Assembly (NCBI GenBank): GCA_030691295.1
Contig: JAUYEQ010000094.1
Span: forward strand, 1 to 18,093
Reading direction: 5' to 3'
DNA from: Bacteroidota bacterium
GTDB taxonomy: Bacteria; Bacteroidota; Bacteroidia; Bacteroidales; Prolixibacteraceae
DNA: 18,093 bases
Translations under genes and position numbers: made by a program
Notes under the pieces: generated by a model
What the model was told of the DNA's origin: nothing
The model's input: only the letters and a program-made list of their open reading frames with translations
Databases searched by the model: none
Shown here: piece after piece, positions 1 to 5,922 of the stretch
Numbering within the stretch: position 1 is the stretch's first letter
Layout: every line of letters starts with the position of its first letter

Positions 1-151
1 CTTCCAGAGACTCAAAGCAGCAATGTTGCATCGTTTGTATTCTGGTCTCAGCCTGCTGTTTTGATTGGTATGTTTGCCATGTACTTGTTACCAGCCAACA
101 TCCGGAAATTAGCAGCAACGCCAGTAGTATGTATTTCAATAATTTTCTCAT
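1..151 (-). CDS. N-terminus of lipoprotein or redoxin-like protein (runs off the window)
   Basis: The frame opens at ATG 151 and stays open to base 1, giving 50 visible residues. The sequence upstream of the start contains AGGGAGC, a plausible ribosome-binding site. The protein begins with a basic patch (MRKLLKY) and a hydrophobic stretch ending LLISGC, so C18 could be a lipobox cysteine. The same stretch could also serve as a plain N-terminal membrane anchor. The residues after it (…TRIQTMQHCCFESLE) resemble the linker and first strand that open TlpA/redoxin domains, but the CxxC region would lie outside the window, so that identification is inference. It is the last gene of the minus-strand run carrying the leader peptide and membrane proteins, where a redox protein would fit a Cys-containing peptide. 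Confidence 0.6.
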   Translation of the reverse strand, partial: MRKLLKYILLALLLISGCWLVTSTWQTYQSKQQAETRIQTMQHCCFESLE

Positions 152-159
152 AAAAGCTC

Positions 160-300
160 CCTGTTAATCTCCCCCTTAGAGGAGACTTCAAAAACATTGA
201 TCATTGAATATTGGTTATCGATATTGGATATTTCAGTTTACAGATTGCTCAGAGCTACTCCTAAAAGTCCCCCCCCCCGGGGGATTTAGGGGGCTTTGGC
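160..300. repeat. Intergenic C/G-tract repeat region (REP-like)
   Basis: This spacer separates the lipoprotein-like gene from the polytopic membrane protein. It contains a C-rich block near 168-185 (TCTCCCCCTTAGAGGAGA) and a run of ten C followed by five G (269-283), then ATTTAGGGGG. The combination of C-tract, G-tract and TTTAGGGGG resembles short palindromic intergenic repeats common in Bacteroidota genomes. The C10/G5 block can pair with itself or with the G5 at 289-293. Between the blocks is AT-rich sequence with no ORF. Confidence 0.4.
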
Positions 301-301
301 T

Positions 302-964
302 TTAACTTAGGTTTACAGTTAAAAACATCACAAACAAAACCCAAAGCAGCAACCCAATGCCATACGACGATGCCACCATTTTGAGCGAACTGTCAAACGG
401 TTTATTCACAACACCACTTAGCAACCTGGCCAGAGCCAGCCAGTAAAGCAGTTCGAAAACGCTGATAAGCGAATAGGGATAAATTAAAAAGTTATCAACC
501 GCCCCTTTGTCAAACAATTCGAAAAGCGATAAAGGCTGAAACTGTAAATCTTCAAGCGTGTTAACTTGTTTAAAGAAAAACAGTATTCCCAGTTTTGTTA
601 ATCCTGCCAATACGAATACAAAATCAGCCAAAAGAGCCACTTTAAACAAATCTCTATACCGTACTTTGAAATTACCAATAAAACAGCCAATATAAATACA
701 TAAAGTCGTAAAGCTAACGCGTATCAGAATTACAACCGATGTCATAATATATCCTATCCACTGCCATTTCATAGTAAGCTCAATAAACTTTGCTATCCGA
801 TCTGCAGCTAATTTCTCTCCAAATGACTGGTAATACAGACCTTCTGTTAAGAAGAAATCGTTAATGGAAAATGTTATTAATATAATAATTCCTGTTAGTA
901 AAAGAAAAATTCTCCATCCATTCCATCTAATAAAGCACTCATTTTTTAGCATAAAACTATGCAT
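302..964 (-). CDS. Polytopic inner-membrane protein, function unknown
   Basis: The protein has about 220 residues. An in-frame TTG lies slightly upstream at 979, but the ATG at 964 (or the one at 952) is the more likely start. There are about five hydrophobic segments: one just after the N-terminus (GWRIFLLLTGIIILITF), a pair in the middle (about residues 70-95 and 105-135), one near 170-185 (LISVFELLYWLALARLL) and one at the C-terminus (GIGLLLWVLFVMFL). The layout recalls Yip1-like or small transporter-associated membrane proteins, but I recognise no diagnostic motif. It sits in the same orientation as the peptide gene, the beta/TM protein and the lipoprotein-like gene, so it could belong to the export, immunity or redox part of that locus; this is inferred from position only. 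Confidence 0.72.
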   Translation of the reverse strand: MHSFMLKNECFIRWNGWRIFLLLTGIIILITFSINDFFLTEGLYYQSFGEKLAADRIAKFIELTMKWQWIGYIMTSVVILIRVSFTTLCIYIGCFIGNFKVRYRDLFKVALLADFVFVLAGLTKLGILFFFKQVNTLEDLQFQPLSLFELFDKGAVDNFLIYPYSLISVFELLYWLALARLLSGVVNKPFDSSLKMVASSYGIGLLLWVLFVMFLTVNLS

Positions 965-1341
965 ATGAAATTTTTGCAACTTACTATCCAGTCAAAAAAG
1001 GACAGGTAATTATTTTCCAAAGAGAAAAATATATGTTTAAATAGCATTTTATGACTGTTTTAAAAATACAATTGAACTTGGAAAAATGTCGAAATCCAAC
1101 ATTCCAAGTTCAAAATTTGCCAAGTAGCTATAGCTCAAGCATCTGTATAGCAGACAAATATAGCTATTACTATTTAGACAGCATCGAAAGTGGAGCTTTG
1201 CTACTTGAGAAAAATATTTACTTCATCGGAATCTTCATGTTTAATGTCAGAAAGCTATATTTACCTTCAAAATCATAGATGAAAGCTTTGCTGAATATAA
1301 ACCGAAAATCGGCCATTCTTGGATCTATCAACTTTCGGCTG
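965..1341. other. Gap with no convincing gene; contains a 12-bp inverted repeat
   Basis: I see no convincing coding sequence on either strand. A plus-strand frame at 1051-1278 (75 codons) and a minus-strand frame at 1218-1358 (46 codons, overlapping the end of the upstream gene) are open, but neither has a recognisable family, RBS or promoter. The stretch is AT-rich and carries the hairpin at 1072-1113, described separately. Confidence 0.5.
1072..1113. repeat. Perfect 12-bp inverted repeat (hairpin)
   Basis: TTGAACTTGGAA (1072-1083) and TTCCAAGTTCAA (1102-1113) are exact reverse complements separated by 18 bases. Read on the minus strand the hairpin is followed by ATTGTATTTTT, so it could be a weak rho-independent terminator or an attenuator ahead of the membrane-protein gene. 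It could equally be an operator. Confidence 0.6.
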
Positions 1342-1779
1342 TTATGCAACCGATGCATTATGTCGTTTTAATGTATTGATTTTAAAAGCAAAAAAATCAT
1401 TCTTTTTGATCGCAAAGAAATATAAATGAATAAAACTGTTGATAGCCAAACAAATCCAAAAAAGACGTAACAAAGGAGAAAAAGAATAGCTCAGAATCAG
1501 AGTTAAAGTCATGATTAAATTAGATGTAATAATCAAGCTATTTGATAGACGTCCTTTTATGATAATTTCTATGGCTTCTCCATGTTTTAGTTCAACTTTT
1601 AGAGACTTGGATCTCAAACTACCAGAACTAGCATTAATGTTGTGTAATCCTAATTCTAACTCAACATCGACTTTCTGGTTAGCTTTTAATATAAACTCCT
1701 TATTATCAACTCTAACCTTAATTACCCTTAAAATATTAACAATATCATAAATTCTTTTTAACTTTAAGTTGTGTTCCAT
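1342..1779 (-). CDS. Small beta-domain protein with C-terminal TM pair
   Basis: The protein has 145 residues. The N-terminal two thirds (about 12-80) is strand-rich and contains VRVDNKEF, a turn, ELELGLHNINA and a final strand before IIIKG. This follows the logic of PEGA-like domains, where a short 'displayed ligand, then GxH' pattern recurs. Two hydrophobic helices follow (about 83-103 and 107-125), and the tail is basic (KKNDFFAFKINTLKRHN). The likely topology is a soluble beta domain tethered to the inner membrane by a C-terminal hairpin. It lies directly downstream of the leader-peptide gene with a gap of about 100 bases. The flanks of that gap hold a short inverted repeat (AGAGGAT 1793-1799, ATCCTCT 1869-1875). 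No enzymatic motif is visible. It may be an accessory or immunity protein, but that is a guess. Confidence 0.7.
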   Translation of the reverse strand: MEHNLKLKRIYDIVNILRVIKVRVDNKEFILKANQKVDVELELGLHNINASSGSLRSKSLKVELKHGEAIEIIIKGRLSNSLIITSNLIMTLTLILSYSFSPLLRLFWICLAINSFIHLYFFAIKKNDFFAFKINTLKRHNASVA

Positions 1780-1883
1780 ATTTTATAATTTTAAGAGGAT
1801 ACCCTTAGAGGAATTAAGTTTCAATAAGATTTAATTCAGAGAATTGAACGACTAAGAACTTTCAGAGCATCCTCTATGTTTTT

Positions 1884-2099
1884 TTACACATCAACTTCCA
1901 TTCGGTACGCACAACCTAATCCCAATGCAAGACAGGCTACACTTCCAACTACACCAACTGCCCATAGTGGGGTGTAAGATAGTGCAAAGAAACCTACGCA
2001 CATCCATTGTGAAGCTACTGCATCGGCTTTATCGTTACAACCACTAGCCGTGGTAGCTTCCATTTGACTAATTTTCAATTTTTCCATTTCAGTTTTCAT
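1884..2099 (-). CDS. Putative secreted peptide precursor with double-glycine-like leader (bacteriocin/RiPP-like)
   Basis: The ATG at 2099 gives 71 residues. A start at 2147 is also open but would overlap the upstream gene, and ATG 2087 is a further option. The N-terminus reads KLKISQMEATTASG then C21. This matches the LxLxQMExxxGG pattern of leaders on Bacteroidota small secreted peptides and class II-like bacteriocins, with SG instead of GG at the cleavage site. The predicted 51-residue core has four cysteines (C21, C34, C56, C63) and a hydrophobic Gly/Ala/Val-rich segment (about 45-64, AVGVVGSVACLALGLG) with GxxG spacing, as in membrane-active bacteriocins. The stop of the DUF2059 gene lies 19 bases upstream, so co-transcription is likely. 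No C39 peptidase transporter is in view. Identification rests on the leader pattern and composition. Without a homologue search it could be an unrelated small membrane protein. Confidence 0.6.
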   Translation of the reverse strand: MKTEMEKLKISQMEATTASGCNDKADAVASQWMCVGFFALSYTPLWAVGVVGSVACLALGLGCAYRMEVDV

Positions 2100-2118
2100 T
2101 TTGGAAATTATTTTTTTC

Positions 2119-2568
2119 TTAGTACCCCTTTTCTCCCAGCCAGCCATTAATTTTGGCCATAAGGTTCATGCCCCAGGTTTGGCCCAGTTGCATGGCTTCG
2201 CGGCCTAAGATCGGGGTTTTCGTAGCAAGCTTTTTACCAATAGGGCTTTCGTAAAAGCTGATCAGTTCATTTACATCCTCGTGGGTAAAATGCTTTTTGT
2301 AGAGCGGCACCAATTGCTTGGTAAGTTCCATTACTTCTTTGTCGAATACCTCCTTTTTGAGGTTGACCCATACCGAGTCGGACACTCCCGGCTTCATTTG
2401 CTTTAGCTGGGTAATTAGTTGCTCATACACCATGTCGTAGGTTGCTGTGGCATTGCTTAACTTCAAATACCTTTCAAGGTCTTTGTCGTAATCGCTTGTT
2501 TGTGCTTTCGCGCAATATGTACCAAGCAAAAAACCGAACAACATGATTATTCCAATTATACTTCTCAT
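2119..2568 (-). CDS. Secreted DUF2059-type protein
   Basis: The chosen start is ATG 2568 (MRSIIG), which puts the basic n-region, the hydrophobic core IIMLFGFLLGTY and an AKAQ cleavage site in the usual order. An upstream ATG at 2601 would add 11 residues before the signal. The mature part (about 125 residues) is helical and carries the DUF2059 hallmark: …YKKHFTHEDVNELISFYESPIGKKLATKTP… (H near residue 95, the FYxSPxGKK block). The family is periplasmic and widespread; its molecular role is not established. The gene begins downstream of a perfect palindrome (2611-2637), and the putative secreted peptide follows it after 19 bases. Confidence 0.85.
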   Translation of the reverse strand: MRSIIGIIMLFGFLLGTYCAKAQTSDYDKDLERYLKLSNATATYDMVYEQLITQLKQMKPGVSDSVWVNLKKEVFDKEVMELTKQLVPLYKKHFTHEDVNELISFYESPIGKKLATKTPILGREAMQLGQTWGMNLMAKINGWLGEKGY

Positions 2569-2610
2569 ATGAGTATTTATATTATAATTTAATGGGTGCA
2601 AGATAAACGG

Positions 2611-2637
2611 TTACAGTGCAAAAAGTCTGCACTGTAA
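2611..2637. promoter_or_regulatory. 10-bp perfect palindrome upstream of the DUF2059/peptide genes
   Basis: TTACAGTGCA (2611-2620) and TGCACTGTAA (2628-2637) are exact reverse complements around a 7-base spacer. The site lies between the end of the HTH gene (2649) and the start of the DUF2059 gene (2568). A weak -7-like TATCTTGC (2598-2605, minus) sits just downstream. It could be an operator for the adjacent HTH protein or a hairpin terminator. On the plus strand it is followed by TATTTTTTA, but on the minus strand it has no T-run. Confidence 0.45.
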
Positions 2638-2648
2638 TATTTTTTATG

Positions 2649-2864
2649 CTATTTTCCATCTTGCTTTCCGTCAAAATAGTAAGTCTTACGCACACGGCAG
2701 AATTTAATACACTGATTCTCGTTTTCGAGTAAATCGAGGTAATTAAAGAGGGTACGGCGCAAAAAACTAAGACGGTTGGCCAACTCTTCAGCCGTGCCGG
2801 TTTTCTCCGATTCAATAAGTCTTTTTAACGTCTCACGTTTTTCTAAAAAATCGATGTAACTCAT
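2649..2864 (-). CDS. Small helix-turn-helix regulator
   Basis: The protein has 71 residues. A single HTH domain of the HTH_11/DeoR-like winged type is visible: an N-terminal helix (IDFLEKRETLKRLIESEK), the GTAEELANRLSFLRRTLFNYLDLLE turn and recognition helix (about 23-47), then a short wing (IKFCRVRKTYYFD). It is nearly all domain, with no effector part, so it is likely a local DNA-binding regulator. Its start overlaps the stop of the basic ORF upstream by ATGA, which points to translational coupling. It lies immediately upstream of the DUF2059/peptide genes and a palindrome, so it may control them; that link is inferred. Confidence 0.75.
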   Translation of the reverse strand: MSYIDFLEKRETLKRLIESEKTGTAEELANRLSFLRRTLFNYLDLLENENQCIKFCRVRKTYYFDGKQDGK

Positions 2865-3049
2865 GCTCTTTTGTATTTATGTGTTCTATTTGACCTTATG
2901 TGTAATTGTAATTGTTTCTGTTGTTTGGCTGTTCCGCCCTTCAACTCCTTTTTTTCAAACTCTTCAATCTTCTTCAACCTAAATTTTATTCCGTCCGAAA
3001 GGAGTCGAGCTTTGTTCAATGTTTTACCTCGGACGGTTTTTCTTTTCAT
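2861..3049 (-). CDS. Small basic hypothetical protein
   Basis: The 62 residues are highly charged (KRKTVRGKTLNKARLL…KKIEEFEKKELKGG…), with a likely central helix and a basic tail ending KYKRA. No family is recognised. The gene has no clear Shine-Dalgarno. The best evidence that it is real is the ATGA overlap with the downstream HTH gene and its position as the first ORF after the repeat-rich spacer. Chance opening of the frame cannot be excluded. Confidence 0.4.
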   Translation of the reverse strand: MKRKTVRGKTLNKARLLSDGIKFRLKKIEEFEKKELKGGTAKQQKQLQLHIRSNRTHKYKRA

Positions 3050-3062
3050 TACTTTATGCTAC

Positions 3063-3191
3063 TAATATTTTGCTCCTCGGGAGCATCAAACCCCTTCACA
3101 CGCGAAGCCTCAAACAATCAAACCTTCCAACCCTTTTTCGACCATTCAAACGACGAAGCCTCAAACCCTTCAAACATTTCAAGCGCTTATA
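3063..3191. repeat. Imperfect direct-repeat spacer
   Basis: A 13-bp sequence, CGAAGCCTCAAAC, occurs at 3103-3115 and 3154-3166. Related CAAACCCCTTC, CAAACCTTCC and CAAACCCTTC units fill the spaces between. A small hairpin GCTCC-TCG-GGAGC (3072-3084) lies at the promoter-proximal end of the downstream ORF. It separates the fusion-protein gene from the small basic ORF. Such CAAAC/CTTC (TTTGAAGG) stretches are common as non-coding filler in Bacteroidota. Confidence 0.5.
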
Positions 3192-4280
3192 CTACTTCCA
3201 ATCAACCGGTTTAAGTCGATCTCCGGGGTTCAGCCCTTTTTTGATTTCGGTTTTTGTACCATCCGACAGGCCCGGCTCAACTATGCGTTTCTCTAGTTCC
3301 CCGGTTTGGGCAACAATCACTACATAGACTGAATCGTTGCTGTAATGCAGATATTTCTCTTCAAGACACAGTACGCTGTCGGTTTTTGCCGTCATGAGTT
3401 CTGCAACCACCGTAAGCCCTGTCTTAACCTGCAACGAATCGAAGGGAAAATCGACACTGGCCTCGAAATCGAATTTCACAGGTTCCTGTCCGGTTTTTGC
3501 CTGAGGCGCTACACGCAATACTTGTCCCTTGCATCGCAAATTATTAAAAGCGCCAATGAATAGCGTAAGTGGCATGCCTGGTTTGATCTTGTTTATTTCG
3601 TATTCGCTCAGTTGTCCTTTAAACAGCAAGTGGTTCATATTGGCTACTTTGGCAATGGTGGTTCCCTCGTTGTAGGCGTTGCGTTTGGTAATCGACTGCC
3701 CTTCTTTTACTGGCAAATCAATCACAATGCCATCGCTGGTTGAAACTATCAGGTTATCCAGGGTACGGTCTTTTTCCAAATATCCTTCGAGCAGCAAACG
3801 CAATTTTTTTTGCGCGGCTTTCATTTCCAGACCGGATATTTCCATTTTGCCTTTCGTTTGCTCCAAATCCGATTTAGATATGCCGCCTTTGACTTCAAGT
3901 CCGATTTTACGCTCATAATCCTTTTTCGCCAATTCGAATTGAATTTCTGTGGTTTGCAATTGTTTTCGGGCATTTTCAAGTTCTTCAGGTTCAGGAGCTG
4001 GTTTAACCCGTGCTATGGGAGTTCCTGTTTGCACGGAATCGCCTACATCTATAAACAATCGATCGATAATGCCCGATATGCTCGATTTTACCTCTATTTC
4101 CTGTGCGGACACCAATTTCCCGGCCAGTTTACTTTTCACCACAATCACATCTTTAACAGGTTTCCCGAGTAAGATTTCGGGTATCGTTTTGTCACGGGTT
4201 TGTTGGCGCCAAACAATCAGGCCAATTACGGTGAACAGTAACAGTACCAGTACAATGTTTGATAAGTTTCTTCGAATCAT
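3192..4280 (-). CDS. HlyD/RND-type periplasmic membrane fusion protein
   Basis: The protein has 362 residues. An N-terminal membrane anchor (about 8-25, IVLVLLLFTVIGLIVW) is followed by the lipoyl half-motif region (about 50-90, …VKSSISGIIDRLFIDVGDSVQTGTPIARV), a coiled-coil hairpin (about 95-165), the second lipoyl half (about 180-205, STSDGIVIDLPVKEGQSI) and beta-barrel/membrane-proximal domains to the end (GLNPGDRLK). This is the family's standard architecture. Such proteins bridge an inner-membrane transporter to an outer-membrane channel, as MacA does for MacB. The gene starts 13 bases after the true end of the upstream permease frame, so the two form an operon. No outer-membrane TolC-like partner is visible. 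Confidence 0.88.
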   Translation of the reverse strand: MIRRNLSNIVLVLLLFTVIGLIVWRQQTRDKTIPEILLGKPVKDVIVVKSKLAGKLVSAQEIEVKSSISGIIDRLFIDVGDSVQTGTPIARVKPAPEPEELENARKQLQTTEIQFELAKKDYERKIGLEVKGGISKSDLEQTKGKMEISGLEMKAAQKKLRLLLEGYLEKDRTLDNLIVSTSDGIVIDLPVKEGQSITKRNAYNEGTTIAKVANMNHLLFKGQLSEYEINKIKPGMPLTLFIGAFNNLRCKGQVLRVAPQAKTGQEPVKFDFEASVDFPFDSLQVKTGLTVVAELMTAKTDSVLCLEEKYLHYSNDSVYVVIVAQTGELEKRIVEPGLSDGTKTEIKKGLNPGDRLKPVDWK

Positions 4281-4293
4281 ATATAATTTATTT

Positions 4294-5531
4294 TTATTCG
4301 GAACGCATGGCTTCTATGGGTTGTATCTCTGCTGCACGTTGGGCGGGAATAAAACCGGCGATAAGCCCAGAAATAATTAAAATAAAAAGCGCCCCGGCAA
4401 CCGTGCTCCAGTTAATGCTGGTTTCCCGGATCAAAAAATCATCGGCAACAAGTTTATGCAACCCATATTCGATCAGCGATAAGATTCCTGTCCCTAAAAA
4501 TACCCCAAAAGGCCTGCCATCACTGTTATTGCCGCCGATTCGGTCAGCACCATCACAAGAATATGTTTTCGTTTAGCGCCCACGGCTTTCCGGATGCCGA
4601 TTTCGCGGGTTCGTTCGTTCACGATCACAAACATGATATTGCTTACCCCGACCATCCCGCTCAAAAGCAAACAAATGCCTATAAACCAAAGGAATATATT
4701 CAAGCCAGTAAAAAGTTTCTGAAATGATTTAACCTGCTGGTCGAAGTTGAACACGTATAGGGCATTGGTATCATTCGGGTCGAAACCTAGGAAACGGCCG
4801 AGGTAATGTTTGATATGGTTTTCGGCTTTAGCGCTGCTACAATGCTTCTGCAAGGTGAAGCCAAATACATTGAACTCATTTTTGATAGTTAAACAGGAAG
4901 TTGCAGAATGAAAAGGAATAAACACCGAGTTCTGATCGGCTTGACTGAAAATAGATCCTCCCTTTAGTATTCCAACAACGCGAAAGAAAGAATCTCCGAT
5001 TTGCAGCTCCTGGCCAATTGCTGGTTTATTACCAAATGCCTGGCTTTTCACCTGATCGCCAATAACCGCGACCTGAGCGTTTTGCCGTTCATCTTCCGGA
5101 GTCAACAACCGCCCTTCGGTTGTTTTTAAGATTTTAATCTGGAAATAAGCCGGAAGTACAGCGTGTATCTGGGCGTTAACCGTTTTTTCACGGTACACGA
5201 TTCTTTCAGCTACCTGCACATCAGGACTGATGTATTCAATTGAGTTGGGGTAATTATTTTTCAGTTGAGCCAATAAATTTGGAGTAAAAACAATTGCTTT
5301 CGAGTATTTATTATTGGCTTGTTCTGCCGTTGAATAGCCTCCATATACCCACATACTGTTTTGTGCGAAACCATTTAATAATTGGAGGACGCCTTTTTCA
5401 AGCCCTCCGCTGGCACCCAGTAACAATACAAGAATAAAAATACCCCAGGCTACGCCAAATCCGGTTAAGAATGTCCTCAGCTTTTGGTGAGTTACAGAGT
5501 AAAAAATATCGATAAAAAGGTTTTTAATCAT
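4294..5531 (-). pseudogene. FtsX/MacB-like ABC transporter permease, frameshifted near the C-terminus
   Basis: The protein starts at ATG 5531 (MIKNLFIDIFYSV); an ATG 13 codons upstream is less likely. TM1 is followed by a MacB_PCD-type periplasmic domain (about 45-250) and then the FtsX core (NIFLWFIGICLLLSGMVGVSNIMFVIVNERTREIGIRKAVGAKRKHI). The frame stops at 4494. In the next frame the expected C-terminus continues without interruption (VFLGTGILSLIE… IAGFIPAQRAAEIQPIEAMRSE, stop at 4294-4296), which is a normal MacB-family ending. Restoring one G in the G-tract that reads C at 4503-4506 rejoins the frames into about 412 residues. It is therefore a recent single-base frameshift, a phase-variable switch or a sequencing error. 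No ATPase gene is adjacent, although the family needs one. Confidence 0.85.
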
Positions 5532-5922
5532 AGCAATGCAAAACACGTTAGGGTTCTGTACGCCCTGCATTTATATAAATCCTAAACCCCACTCACTTCT
5601 TAATCAAGACAAAATCAAATGTCTCAAAAAAACTCTCCTACTCCCTTTTTAGATTTTGTTTCAGGCAGGCATATCAAAAATATCACATATACATTGCGAA
5701 CATATAGGATATTATGCGAATATCAAAACCGAAATTCACCCCCCCCCCTCCAATTATGATCAGTTGTATTTCTTTGGTATTCAGCAGTTAAATATAATTT
5801 TTGTGCAAAATGTTTTTAAACATAGAGCGAGGAGGGTTACCTTTTTATTGTGAATTAATTACCCTGACAATCAATTTATTTGCATTAAGGCAGCGAGCAT
5901 AAGCTCTGATTATCAATTGGTT
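5532..5922. other. Gap with no convincing gene; contains a C10 tract
   Basis: The spacer lies between the permease start and the end of the epimerase gene, both on the minus strand. It holds a run of ten C (5739-5748) and otherwise AT-rich sequence. A 65-codon plus-strand frame runs through it but resembles no family and has no visible start signals. The permease promoter should lie here, but I see no clear TAnnTTTG on the minus strand. Confidence 0.45.

Noticed and set aside
1051..1278. 75-codon plus-strand frame in the gap
   Set aside because: No family, no start signals, and opposite in direction to its surroundings; the composition looks like chance AT-rich sequence.
1218..1358. 46-codon minus-strand frame overlapping the end of the beta/TM gene
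   Set aside because: Too short, no recognisable motif and no RBS; could be a degraded remnant but nothing supports it.
2871..3214. Open plus-strand frames antisense to the HTH and basic genes
   Set aside because: They are shadows of a Phe/Leu-rich antisense frame of the repeats, without start signals.
5656..5853. 65-codon plus-strand frame in the 5571-5922 gap
   Set aside because: Crosses the C10 tract, resembles no family and has no promoter.
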